A stretch of DNA of 64,000 nucleotides from Hypoxylon rubiginosum (lineage: Eukaryota; Ascomycota; Sordariomycetes; Xylariales; Hypoxylaceae), in the NCBI GenBank assembly GCA_902806565.1, contig CADCXA010000066.1, positions 682,001 through 746,000 of the forward strand, in the 5' to 3' direction. Positions 44,857 through 57,200 of this stretch are shown here, in pieces. The position numbers and the translations under genes were made by a program. Position 1 is the first letter of the stretch. Every line of letters starts with the position of its first letter. A model generated the notes under the pieces. That model saw only the letters and a program-made list of their open reading frames with translations. It had not been told where the DNA came from and searched no databases.

Positions 44857-45882
44857 TCACGCATTCGGCCAGTTCCTACTAAAGTTGATCAACGACCCGT
44901 TCGACGACGAAGCAATGTCCCGGTCGGCGAGGAACACGCAGTACTTGGCGACATCTCCGAGCTGGATGGCCTGCTCCGGCTTGAACTGGGCGGTGACGCT
45001 CCGCCCGAAGGCTTCCTGGTTGAAGCCGCCCAGCGCCCGGAAGCTGTCCTGGATGTTGGTGTCGACCATGCCGCCGAGCAGCAGCCCTACGGCGTAGATG
45101 CCCTTGGGCCCGTAGTGCCCGGCTGTGTTCTTTACGAGCGCTGCCACCCCGTGCTTGCTGACCTGTGAGACACTGATGTTAGTATTACGTCTGACTCCAT
45201 CAGATTATTCTCCGGAGAGAGGGGGGGTCGAGAGAGGCACGCTTCAGGGTGGCGAGGTGATTATAAGCACGGCTCGCCCGACCGAAGTGTCCAATCTCAC
45301 ACTACAGCAAGCAATGCCACCCTCTGGAGGCAATGTTACTATAGCCCAGAATAGGGTAGAGGAAGCAGGTACAAGTCCCCAAGGCTGAGGGGTTTGAAAA
45401 CTAACCGTGTAGGCCACGCCCGACGCCATCCCGTGCGTCGACGCCGCCGAGCCGATCTGGATGATGGTGCCGCCGGGCGGCGACTGCTTCTCCATGGCGT
45501 TGACGGCGGCCCGGAAGGCGAGGAAGGACCCGGTGAGGTTGAGACCGATGACGCGGTCCCAGTGCTCCTTGCTGAGCGACCCGACGGGGTCGAACTTGTC
45601 CGCCATGCCGGCGTTGCTGACGAGGACGTCGAGGCGGCCGAAACGGGCTACCACGTCGTCCACGAGCGCGGCGACCGCCGTCTCGTCCGTCACGTCCGTC
45701 GTGACCGCGAGGAACGGCCCCTTGGGCGCCAGATCGGCGCGCGCCTGCGACAGCCGATCCTCGTTGACGTCGCAGATGGCTACGTTGGCGCCGGCCTCGA
45801 GGTACGCCGTCGCTATCGCCTTGCCGAGGCCGCCCGCGGCGCCGGTTACCAGCACGGTCGTTCCTTGGAGCGAGCCTGCCAT
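44857..45882 (-). CDS. Classical short-chain dehydrogenase/reductase, 260 aa
   Basis: Exons 45882-45406 and 45162-44857, separated by a long 243-nt intron, join in phase within the active site (GVAYT / VSKHG). The cofactor motif TGAAGGLG (residues 13-20) and DV at 38-39 suggest NAD(H) preference; NAG at 90-92, Ser145 or Ser148 of IGSAAST, Y158 and K162 form a complete catalytic tetrad. Substrate unknown. It has all the catalytic residues that the SDR at 35 kb lacks. Exon 1 is GC-rich. The intron contains the plus-strand frame 45125-45388, which is not coding. Confidence 0.92.
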
Positions 45883-47343
45883 CGTGTTCTCTCCGTTGGC
45901 GATTTCTATATTTACACGGCGGAAACACGTTTCGGTCTTTGCTATTGCTTACTTGCCCAAGTATAGGAGGTAGGTAGGTACCTAGCAGACTCGTCCAGTA
46001 CTCGTAACCGTCGCTTGCGAATTCGGCGATAGGTAATGAAGAATAAGAAAGTTATCGCTTCTACCGAGAGACAGGAGCGAGGTTACCTACAGGTAGGTAT
46101 ATATACCTGTCTGTCATTTAGAAGACTGGTAGGTCTTATTTGCTGTCGTTCCCGTATTCGGATTCTGGCAGTTGGTGTTATGTAGATGGTACCCGCATAA
46201 AGGCGCAACGCTACCTATCGTATTCGTATAAATAAATCCATAGACGACGCCACCCCCTTTCTTCTTTTCAAGGGAGAGGAATCGGGAAAAACACATAGCA
46301 ACTATCCCAGCATTGTAAATTGTTTATTGTATTTAATTTTCTATTGAGAGGATGATGATGCACTTGTTGTAGCAGTTTATGATTAGTCCGTAGTGCGTGG
46401 TATAATTCTAAATTTCTTCGGATGACACCTTTTTCGCGCCGACCACTTGCAGTGTGACTATTTCCACCTTGAAGTCGTGAATGGGCCTAAGAAGTCTCTA
46501 AAGATGGTTAAAATGAGCTTATCATCCGTATTACTTTATATCAGACCGAACAACAGACAAGTCGTTGTTAAATGGCATTGCAATTAGAGAAAGTTGTTAG
46601 ACTAACCGCATAGGCTTTAAGCTCCTGACGCGGCTCACTTGACACGTATCGGTGTCTCCTTTCTATTTCGCACGACTGAATCAGATAATAGCTAACTTTT
46701 CACAATCACGGTCGTCTGATGTAGTTGAAGCCCAGCTGTCGCGGGAAAGATACAGCCGAGACTGACTGTCTATGGAAAAGAAGCTTTCCTAGGTCACGGC
46801 AAAGACTAAACATCTAACAGCGATGCGGAAGTCATACGTTACGAAAGTTCGGATATTCAATCTTAGTTGACATAATGGAGCCTTGTCTCAATCGTGAAAC
46901 AAAATATCAAGAGGCATTTCTACTCGATTTAATCCTCGTATTTGTTGGTATAGTGCTGAAGGATGTCCCAGTTCTATCCGTTATGTGGACTATATCCGTT
47001 TGATGCCAGCACGGACGATTCGTGGCATCCGGAGATCCCAACTCTGGTCTCGCGAATAGGGTGACTGTTGGGCCACATGGCTGGAGTCACAGGTGTATCG
47101 TGAAAACAACATCTGAGCCAAGCATGAAGTCCACGGAGAGCGCTTAGGAAAGAATCACCATACAACGTGAAGAACGATGATGAGCTGGACCAATTTTGGA
47201 CGTTCTCGTGCTCCTCCTACGTTCATTTGTTTTATTTGAGAAGAGATTCTGAGAACTTCAATAATTACTTCCTTTCTTGACCGACCATATCGCAAATGTA
47301 ACCACTTTAACCGAGCCCAACGAACTTTTAGCACATATCCAGA
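45883..47343. other. Intergenic spacer with AGGTACCT copies
   Basis: GTAGGTAGGTACCTAGC lies at 45967 and ACCTACAGGTAGGTA near 46086, both near the SDR start. The rest, 1.4 kb, holds two divergent promoters; no coding frame was recognised. Confidence 0.5.
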
Positions 47344-48912
47344 ATGCTATTCTCATCGCTCCTTCCGCTAGCGCTGCTGGCCATCGCCGCAGAAGGGGGC
47401 CCTCCTCGGAGGGCTATAGCCCTCACCCCTGATAAACTACCCGCAATCGATCCGCCGTTCGACCTCCAGGGCGACATCGACAACGGACTGAAGGAGAACC
47501 TGCCTTTCACTAAGTACAGAATAGATTTCTTCACCGAGGGCGAGATACCCCTGGATTGCAAGATTGGGGCTGAGCAGCGCAACTATACCGTTTCTAACAT
47601 TGACGTCTTTAAGGTGTTTTACGAAGATTGCGATCAACCTGTGAGTCTCTCAGCCTATTCAGAAGGTGGTGCTCGTATCATAGGAACGCTGGAGGGGTTC
47701 TTACTTCCAACATATCACGTGTGTCGCCGAATAATCTAGGCAGTGATGGCTAACCCCGAGTACTTCAGTGGATCATGTGTCGCCACAAGCAAGCAGATAT
47801 CGACGCGGACGAGATGGCTACTGTGAGCAAGCCCCTCCCTCTTCTAAGCATACGCACCAGCACCCTCTCACGAACACGAAGACATCCCCTGCCCCAAATA
47901 CCAGGTGAGGGCTAACGGTTACTCATCCACAGGTCTTCGGCGAGATGCCCCTCGGAATGCGCGAGTTCGTCAAGCATGTCATGGTCGTAAAGCCCGAAGG
48001 CCTGCCCGGCGCGGCCGCCATCAGCACAGGCGATTCAATCTATATATCCGACACCGCTTATAAACACTACATCTTCGCCCACGAGATGTCCCATTCCATC
48101 GATTCTCATCAGGAGGTGCCTGGAGTCACGCCTGAGGGCCAGGGCGGCATTTCCAACAGTGATCACTGGCGTAATGAGTATAGCCTAGACAGCGCAACCA
48201 CCAGCCCTTATGCACAAACCAGCTGGGCCGAAAAGGTAGGTAGGAATACATATCGTATCCTCATTCTCGAGCCTTTTTTCTCTCGAAATCCCCTTTCTTT
48301 TCCACCTGTCATCTTGGCTAACTCTTTTGTAGTATGTAAAGCAATATCTCCCTACTCCTTTCTGTTTTCAGGTTGGGCTCTAGACGTGCTTCCCGGACAG
48401 ACTGTGACCATTCTAAAACACGAGGCACCAAGTTACTAACGCATATATTTCTATGTACCAGCCTAGCAGAAGCGGGAATTATAAGCCTCTTCCATACCGT
48501 CGTACCCGGCGGCGTCCATTCTCTCGCCCACGACCCATCTAGCGTAAGGAGTCCCCCGGCCTCTCGTCTTGCCGACAAGTTGCCTGCGGCCGACCTTTTT
48601 TATATTTATCTATCTATTTATTTATTTTTACTAACGTCTGGTCATCCTTTTTTTCGCCTTCAGATTCACCACCAATATGCGACGTATCAAACGGCGTTCC
48701 GTGATATCATCACCCCGCGAAAGAAGCCGACCTGTACGACTCGCGCGCCCGACTCCCCGCTCGTCCGCGCCGGCACCGGCCGCCACATCTCCACGACCCC
48801 GGCGGACCGCGCGAAGTTCAAGGTCGGCACCACGATGGGGGCAGGAGCCCTGGGTAACCATACCTGCGTGCTGCCCCATCCACGCCCGAGAGTACCGGTT
48901 GTTGGTCAGTGA
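47344..48912 (+). CDS. con-13: Conidiation-specific protein 13-like secreted HExxH protein, 327 aa
   Basis: Exons 47344-47640, 47769-47822, 47933-48239, 48467-48543 and 48664-48912 join to 984 nt in frame. Signal peptide: residues 1-16 (MLFSSLLPLALLAIAA). Putative metal motif HEMSH (H167, H171) within IFAHEMSHSID resembles a zinc protease HExxH site; DCDQPWIMCRHKQ is a Cys-containing block. The family is named after Neurospora con-13, expressed during conidiation, and is predicted to be secreted metal-binding or protease-like, but catalysis is not shown. Intron 3 (48240-48466) was placed by requiring the phase to reach VAEAGIISLFHTVVPGG and by its TACTAAC branch site. The last exon ends in an unusual basic tail (after KKPTCTTRAPDSPLV) that may not be fully correct. 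Confidence 0.8.
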
Positions 48913-49806
48913 CCGCATGCCGTAGGTATAAAGGGGCTATGGGGTCTGCTCACATAGGACTAAGGAGGTGGAAGAGAGAAAAATCCTTAACTTTTTCTAA
49001 ACGGTATTGAGGCAGTGCCTCGTCGAAGTTGGCTGGTACTGACTCTGCATACTTTCTACATATGGGTGTATTTCCGAATTTGTAACTATACTTGGGACGG
49101 GAAGAGCCTTCCGAGGTGCTGCGCAGCATGCAAGGGATGCCGCCTTGACCCATAGCCACAACTTTACTTCGTTCTTACAACATCTATATTAGGACACTAT
49201 ACCTAGGTAACTTGATGTCTACTGTACCTGGGTAAAGCATATATGTATTCGTAACATCCTTTATCATGTACCAGGTAGAGGTAGTCAATCTCACTGTTCA
49301 CATAAAATTCGCGTCTCTGGCATGACATAGCCACCCTGCCGTCCTTGCTTGATCGAATATATACCTAAGCTTACACCGCAATACGAGGTAGGCGTAGACG
49401 AATATCTACGACAAAGATAGGTATTCACAGGTGGGCACAGCAACGATTCAAAAAAAAATTATCGGGAAATCAACCCATGCAAGTATCCATTCGAAAGGTG
49501 AGTATAAGTCTACTAGGTACAAATATTATATACAAGAGAAGGTTCTTTTTCCATCACCAAACCGCCAGCCCGCCCGTCAACTCCGGAAATCCCCCGCGTC
49601 TCTTTTCCCCGAGAGACGCAAAGTCGCCTGATCCAGCCATGAGAAAGTTAAAAGTAAAGTGAGGTGGAAGTAAAAAAGTGATGATGAGTGCCAGCGTTGT
49701 GTCTATTGTCGTTCTCGTTTGAGCATACATCGTGAAAAGTGTCATCCCGACTGACCGGGCTAGCTCTGGCTCATTTCTCGACTGCCAGCCAAAATAGGTA
49801 CCGTGG
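48913..49806. other. Intergenic spacer between two convergent genes
   Basis: The 900 bp lie 3' of both the con-13-like gene (+) and the mucin-like gene (-). It contains ACCTAGGTAAC (49201) and ACCTGGGTAA (49230), but no coding frame. Confidence 0.5.
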
Positions 49807-50409
49807 TTAGTTGGCCGGGTAGACTGGATAGGCCGGGTAGGCCGGGTAGGCGGGCTGGGTTGGATAGGCGGGAGCGGTAGTCCGGGCGTAGCTCACGCTG
49901 ACGGAGTAGCTGGACGTCGAGGACGAAGCCGAGCCGCTTGAGTTGCTGGCAGCAGCAGTCCCAGTAGAGGCAGGATTCGTGCCCGTTACCGTTCCAGCCG
50001 CGCCTGTGTTGGCGGTTGTTGTAATCGTTGGAGTCGTCTCAGGTGAGGGTATCATGGGAAAGCCGTTAGTAGCTGCATCGGCAGTTGATGTGGATGAGGT
50101 CGACGATGCAGTCGACGTGGATGTTGTAGTTTCTCCCGTATTAGTAGAAGAGGTCGACAGCGTGGATGAGGCTGAGCTGGTCGCGTACGTGACAGATGCA
50201 TGGTACGACGTCGAGCTAACTGAGGTCGGATACTCAGTCGGGGCTGTCCCCGGAGCCGTCCCGAGAGCTGACCCCGGGGCCGTTCCTGGAGTTCCGGCAG
50301 GTGTAGGCAAAGTAGGATAGATTATGGCCGGATAGGTTTGCCTTCTCACTGGACGAAAGGGTACTGCTAGGACAGCGGAGAAAAGGAGGGTGAGAGTAGC
50401 GAAATGCAT
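49807..50409 (-). CDS. Secreted mucin-like Ser/Thr/Pro-rich protein, 200 aa
   Basis: A single-exon gene. The signal peptide is residues 1-15 (MHFATLTLLFSAVLA), soon followed by RPVRR, a Kex2-type dibasic site. The rest is extremely rich in Ser, Thr and Pro (candidate O-glycosylation), with a Pro/Gly/Ala segment (GTPGTAPGSALGTAPGTAPT) and a C-terminal block of YPxxPAYPAYP repeats. It has no Cys and no GPI signal, so it is probably a secreted or cell-wall glycoprotein. Such low-complexity proteins often have no recognisable homologues. The run of codons encoding Ser/Thr gives the gene internal near-repeats. Confidence 0.75.
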   Translation of the reverse strand: MHFATLTLLFSAVLAVPFRPVRRQTYPAIIYPTLPTPAGTPGTAPGSALGTAPGTAPTEYPTSVSSTSYHASVTYATSSASSTLSTSSTNTGETTTSTSTASSTSSTSTADAATNGFPMIPSPETTPTITTTANTGAAGTVTGTNPASTGTAAASNSSGSASSSTSSYSVSVSYARTTAPAYPTQPAYPAYPAYPVYPAN

Positions 50410-53400
50410 GTTGAAATTGTTGACTTTTCTTGACTTATACTTGCTAGACCTAGGAGATAAGGGAGTATAGGTATTTTAGAGCTGAATTCGAGTCTCTACC
50501 AACTTGGAACTGAACCAACTGAGTGACTGAGTGACTGAGTGAGTGACTGGCTGGCTGGCTGGCTGGCGGCTGGAAAAGAAAAACCTAACGAAGGATGCTG
50601 TGCTGATCAAGAATCAAGCTAGAAAGGACGGAATGGCGATATCTGAATATATACATGCTTCAGCCCCTTCAAGGGCAGACGCCCGGCTACGCGATACATG
50701 CCTAACCCCCGAATCGTCAAATTTCCAAAGGGCTTCGAATATTACAGAAGGCTTCCATCCACCATGGATAGCCAACAAGTTTCTATTTCGAGTAATTTCG
50801 CCTAGATGAAAATCGACTACCAATGGGGAATAGATTGATAAGGGACCCCTTGTCCTACCCAAGCTACCCTGTCTGAAACTCCCTTGCACTAAAAAATGTC
50901 CTATGTAGATCAACGTCAGTCCTTGTTGGAGGGGCGTCTTCAAGAGGCGCAAGCCTGATATTGAGGCTTATGGCTCCGAGTCAAGACGTTGGCCGTTAAC
51001 TTGATACGATTCTCTAATAACACTGAGACTGGTAGTTGACAGTAGCGTGTCTTATGTAACGGCTCCCGAGGTCCTAGCCATCTGGAATCATAAGATAACA
51101 TCGGCGCCGACGGCTAGATGACCTACGATTGATATATCATATGCGACTAGGGCTTCTCGCGAGAATGCGAGAGAAGAGGTAGGCATATTAGAAGTGCGTC
51201 TGACCTGCAAACGAATTACCTATTGCTGGAACAATCTATCAAACAGGCAGGAGGAAGGCCGAATTCGAACTTTCGGATTTCCAGATTGAAGATTAATCTG
51301 CTTGACTAACTCGTGAATAACTCTTGAATAGGCGGCTCGTCGTCTCTAGAAGGATAGACTGGGTCCAGGCCATGTATATCCACAAGGACCCTTGGGTCCC
51401 ACGGTGCGGTTCCATGTTTACCATGCTACCTTGGCAAAGCCTGGAGGGGCACAATTTCAGGGAAAAGGGAGCCAAATCCCCCTTTTCCTAGCTGAAGGCT
51501 CAATAATAATATGACTTGATGTTTTCTATCGTTGCGACTCGTTTAGCGCCCGATATTGAGCGCGGCCTGTCATGATAAGGTGTCCCTAAGAGAACTTGAA
51601 ATTTTGAGATATGGATCTATTGATACGTGTTTAGATGGTAGCTTGGCTGCTGCGTCGCACCGCCGTCAAGGGAAGACACGGCAAGGCATAGAGGACCGCG
51701 CGAGGGACCAGTGGAAGAGAATGATATCTGTGAGGTTCTATGGCCGTTTTCCGCAGCAATAAAACCTCGAGGGCTTGCATGAAATTGGTATACTCCACTT
51801 ACTATGACTTAATGAACTGATCGACATGAGATCGCCAGGAACAGTTATTAGGAGAAGACTCGAGGTTAGACACTGACCAAGTCAGTAGTATGTCGAGGAC
51901 TTCTGCGTCAAATGATAAGGAGGCCTAAAGCATCGATTTACCTAGTACTGAAGATTTCGAAACGTTAAAAGAAAAGAAAGAAAAAGGGAAACGAGATCGA
52001 ATAATTCGTGCCGTAAGTATCTAAGCACGTTCACTAACGTTTGGTCAGATTCCTAGACGAGCATCATCGATCAATTCGACTCGTAGGTAATGGTAATGTT
52101 ATGACCTTCATGGATCATACCAAGCTCACCAAGCTCATGAGGACCAAATCAGACAAGACGTGGGTAAATAGATTGAATGGGAGAAAGCAAACAAGCGCAA
52201 GCCCCTTTTCTCATTATGTGCCTGTTATAGATTACACACACGCCCTATTAATTTCTTACCACGACGGTGAACTAGGCCAGCGGCTCCTGAGATACTGAGT
52301 CTAGATAGATGAATATAGATATCCATACTTTCTAAGGTTATATATCTATAAGTCCGATCTGGTACTTGTTCTGCTTTAGCAGGGCTGCCTCTATGACTCC
52401 ATCCAGTGGTGACCGAGGCCCGGGGCCCGGCGTTCGAGGTGGCCGAGTACGATAGCACCGCCGACGACAGCGACGTGAGCAAAAAACCGGTCGCACTGGG
52501 GAACGTCATCCAGCAGCCAGGAGCTAGAAGGGGGTTGGGCATGATCCGGCCCGAGCTGGCGGCGAAGTGGAGGCCGAAGATTACGGGGTAGCGAGAGGAG
52601 AGCATCGCGCGGTTGGACGAGGGGACGCCGCGAGTGCGACGCGAGATGCCTCTTCTGTTACTATCCGAATTTGCAGTGCGACTTGCTGACATGCGCTCGA
52701 GTAAATTACCTTTGTCATGTCCATGGCCATTACGGAAATGTCGTTTCACCGAATACCATAGAAAATAAGTTAGTCTAGTGCCGGAGGCCCCTTTTCCCAG
52801 TGCAGATCTCAAGTCCCTTAGATGGATACCATACCTTTAAAGATAGGTACTGTATTTACGTGAAGATGATGCCAAATCCGCGAGTAAAAGGACGTAGGTT
52901 GCTTTAGTAGCGAAACCAGGATGAGGAGCACCCAATGTCGACGCCGAAAGATGGAACTCTGTCAAAACGTCAGCTCTTCCATATCACTTAACACCTATAC
53001 CCTTCTATACGAGCTCGAATGACACCCCTCTGCGTCTTGCATTTGACCAAAACATCTCGATCCGTCTAGTACTCTTCTGGCATAGCCTCTCGCAATATCG
53101 AACGGGCTCGTAGTTGCGAGAAACTCATCTATGAAACAGCGCCAAACATCGGCCGTAAGCCAAACTCAACGCCAGCAAAGAAGCTTTGCCAATATCAATA
53201 GGGGTAAAGACCCCATGCACTCGATAACCGGACCCATCTGCTCCCTATCGGACACAAGCACATAGACGAATCCCATAGAAGACGGTTTGAACAATTTACT
53301 TTTAACTTTTTGTTTTTAATTTATTCGTTTTTTTTCTTGGTTGTTCGCGTGCCTTGCTTCCCTTAACCATCTATCTGAGGGTATGCTATCTTCACTTCGT

Positions 53401-54213
53401 CTTGAGTTACCCTAGGGACAATAAAGAAAAAAAAAATCCCCTTCTCCTTTGCCTTGGAACCGCCCCCTCCTCTGGGAATCACTTGATTTCATGGCAGTGT
53501 ATCCATAGAAAGTACCCTTTACCCCCAGCCAAAGGTCGTCCGGCACCATGTCTTTTTTCTTCGGATCCGTGGATATCGAGGCACCGCCGCGCGCCTTATA
53601 ATGCTCTAGTATATATGCCATTGACTCCTTTCATTTCCCCATGGTACCCGTGTCTCCGCTCTTACATGTACAAACGCAAAGAAAATCGGTCCCGGTACTG
53701 AATTCGAGCCCGACTAGGTACCTATTCGTAACGTCCGTGTGGTATCATCAAGATGCGCAACGCCCGAGAGAATAGCCAAACATAGCACGTTTAGCCCATC
53801 TTTGCGCAACAACCTAATCATTAGCACCCCTCTTTCTCCCGTGGATATCAAATTCGAGCTTTTAGTCTGGTACGAAACCCCCTCCCAACCTAAATGCACC
53901 ATGATTTAAGCGGCTTGTGGGTAAATCAGTGTCGTTTCTGGCCAGTAGACTGATGATTGTTGAAAGTCGGCTAGTTACACGACCTGGCTGAAATCCACGA
54001 GGCAAGAAACCTATCGATTTCTAGGCGGAAATTCGAACTTGGAGATGTCATATAGAGATAACCAGGTCTCCGACCATGTCCAATATACCGCCAGACATCT
54101 CAAGGGGAAAATCCGTGCCGAGGCGACGGCGGGTTGGCAAGTCCGTCGGGAACTACCTATCCAAAAAAATGGATACCGGCCATCATGTTAGATGTGCGTT
54201 GAGATTACGCCAT
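50410..54213. other. Long gene-poor spacer
   Basis: 3.8 kb. It starts with GACTGAGT and CTGG microsatellites (about 50518-50573), includes a strongly GC-rich island at 52400-52670, a pyrimidine/A-rich part near 53410, and AT-rich DNA elsewhere. I could not support any gene. Confidence 0.5.
50518..50573 (+). repeat. Tandem GACTGAGT and CTGG repeats
   Basis: Two adjoining short tandem arrays (GACTGAGT about three copies, then CTGG five or more copies) 110-165 bp upstream of the mucin-like gene start. They are probably length-variable. Confidence 0.85.
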
Positions 54214-57200
54214 TCAGCCTCCTTTTCTTTCAGAGTCGTTCTTTGGTAATTGTTCGCTCTGTGGGTATACCTCGTTTCGCGGCTTCATCTCGCTGCCCTT
54301 CTTTCTACCACGAGTCATCTTTTGCCATCCGTTACCCGCATTGTCACTTTCGCTTTTAACGCCTCGTACGTGTCCATTCTCCCTCGACAAGCCATTTACT
54401 CTCGGATTCGAAAATGGGGTACCCTCGTGCCTAGACGAGGCCTCGATCGGTGATTTTTGCTTGGCCTTGCTTGACTCGACCTTGACCTCTGCGGAAGCCG
54501 GGAATACCGAACCCTGATCAAAGGGTAGCTCCAATCGTCTAGTGAAATTCGGCGAAGGGCTGTTAGCCTCGTAGACGGGAGAAAGATGCGGATAATCATT
54601 CGCCGCCATGCGATTTTCGGTAGCAAGGTCTAGTTGTGCAATAAGTGCACTGGGCGCCGGACGGACCGGAAATCGCTGAAAAGCGTTCGGTCCCCCGAAT
54701 CCAGCGGCGCTACCATTACTATCGGGGCTGACAGGCATACCGGCAGCCGCAGCATCAGTAGCGAACTGAGCTGCGGGTACCTGGTTGGCGGCTAGCGCAG
54801 AAGCATTTGATGAGCCGTTGACGACAACAGGTCGATCTGCCGTTGGCGAATTTGTTTTTCGAGGCGTGTGGTTCTGGGGTTGCGGTACTTCGGGGCCATA
54901 ACCAGTCGTTTCCAACCGTTGGTTGATGTGAAGTGGGTTATCATACCCACTGTACTGAGCCGCCGTAAATTCGTTCTGAGATGGTTGCCTAGGCGAGTTT
55001 CCATTCGACAGCTTGGACATGGAGCCGTTGACGACCAGAGGAGTTGTATCGCGAACTTGCGATCCAGACGCTGCGGAGAACGGCGCAGAAGCAAGGGGGG
55101 TTGTGTTTCTGCCTACCGAGTATGCTCGGTTATGACCCATTGGTGAAGGAGATCGCGAATTCTGCTTAATCCTGTCAAGTATCGACTGGGGTATTTGGTC
55201 AGACGACAAGCGTCCTCTGCTCTGACCAGTCTGGCTAGGGGGTTGGGTTCCAATATCGCCAAATGCAGGTATGCTACTTGGCGCGACGCTCGTTCGCCGT
55301 GGCGGGCTGGATGGATAGTAGCTATACCCTCTCTCCTCCTCGGGCGGAGTATCTGCCGCCGATCCATTCTGATCGTTATCGTGGCCCTCGTCCGGGATGA
55401 AGCTAGGCACGTGGGACCCATTGGTCTGTCGGGCGGCCATATTGGGAACGCCGTTAGGCACCTGACCAGCGCCGGCTAAGCCCTGAGCGTTCGGTATGAC
55501 AGGAACAGTTCGTGATGCCGGTTGGGATTGCGATCTCATAGAACTCCCGGATAGAGTGTGATTGGCATCACTGGTCGTCGTGGATCTGTGAGAGGTCCGG
55601 CGGAACTCGGCGCCATGATTGCTAGCCGGCGAAGACGGGTAAGTAGGAAAACCCTGCTGCGCGTAGAATGCATGTTGGAGCTGTATCGGGTAATAGTATA
55701 GTTGTTCTGGTCGCATTTCGGGGCGAAGAGGTGCACTCAGGGGAGGGGTGTCGAACGAATTTGTCCTAGAACGCTCCGTTGACGAAGGTGTCTGTGCCGC
55801 ATTGCTCTGCAGCATCTGATTATGCTGTAAATTGTATGCTTGCGATTGTGCAAATTGCAGAAAGCGAAGGTTATTCTCCTGTAGTTGCAAGGCCGCCATC
55901 AACTCTGGGGTTGACTGCATATACATGACGGCGTCTTGGGGCGTCATAGCCATTGGGTATCCAGCCTGAATGAACATAGGGCTGCCGTTATCGTAAGGTA
56001 CGCTTGACGACGCCCTCCGGCTATTGTTATTGCTATGATTTCGATTCTGGTTTTGTTGTCGATTTCCACCTCGAAAGCCCCCACCACGACTTCCACGGTT
56101 TGTTTGCTGCTGAGAGGCACTCCGTAAAAGTATGGGGCGAGATACCTGTGCTGGTTTCTGGAATATCCTTTCTTCCTCCTTTGGAAACTCGTACTGTTCA
56201 CAACATTCTTCGAGCTTACCCTCCGCAATAAGGTCAAAAGCGCGACGAAGCTCCATGTGCAGACCTCGAAATGCGGTATCATCAGCAGTGTTGCCAAGAT
56301 TGCGGCCAGTGTTGAAAGGCTCCTCGACACAAAGCTGGTTGTTGAGCGCAAAATTCCATTTTTTCTCCTTTTTCGTTAGGATCTTGCCCAATCGCACGGA
56401 CAATACTTGTGTGCTGTAATCAAATTCGTGCGCATAAAATCGGAAGAATTGAAACAATAGTTCTCCTAGCGAGGATTTGTTCTTGCCTCCGAATCCTTTC
56501 AGTTTATCCACGTCGTCTGCAAACGAGGCTATTTCGACATCTTTCTTGGGAAGCCTCTGTTGATGTCGCAGGTGTAATGCGGGAAGAACGGGGGGCTGTC
56601 GCAGCTGCAGAAAAGCAATGATCATACATATCCATGTGTATGAACTTAGTGTGCCACCAAATGCTGCTACTGTCAGCAGGGGCCATATACATAAGAAGGG
56701 GGTACTCTACTTACCAGCGTCGTTGACTTTTCGCCGTCTCGTCCAGTACTTGACTATCATGGCCAGAGGCCGTACCCGTTCGTCAATCTGAACGTATGTC
56801 TTGATCATGCGGGTATTCTCCAAGGCTAGCGTGTTATTCACATTCATGTCGCAAGCCAGCTGCAGCTCGGGATCCCAAATCTTGACGATGGGCACTTTTG
56901 CCGAAGACACGCAGATCACCTTTTCCATACCATCTGACGAACATGTTAGCAAACTAGGAGACGCCTATTCGGAAGGCCGTGCCTTACGGTTGGCCAATAA
57001 CTCTGCAAGCATGCAAACCCCTTCAAGCTCTTTCCACGGAGTCACTATGCAGATATCCACTGGGGGAATATGTCAGTCGGGCAGAAAACGTTTCCCGGGT
57101 AGGGAACCACGAACCGTCGGAGTCGTCAGAGCAGAGCAGGTTTCCAGAGGAGCCGAAAAGATGGACACGAATATCGTGGCCGGGCCAAGCATCGTTGAGA

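Noticed and set aside
45394..45973. Two long plus-strand frames antisense to the SDR at 45 kb
   Set aside because: High-GC antisense shadows of a clear SDR exon; no homology.
48372..48466. An extra exon after the TTTTCAG at 48371 in the con-13-like gene
   Set aside because: Every phase leads to a stop or cannot be joined to the conserved AEAGIISLF segment; a single intron 48240-48466 fits phase and branch site.
51250..51320. tRNA-like segment with GTTCGAATTC and AATCTTCAATCT on the minus strand
   Set aside because: The putative anticodon loop lacks the invariant U33, and there is no complementary 5' acceptor strand.
52225..52812. 195-codon minus-strand frame
   Set aside because: Composition reflects the GC-rich island read in antisense; no recognisable protein family and no splice sites.
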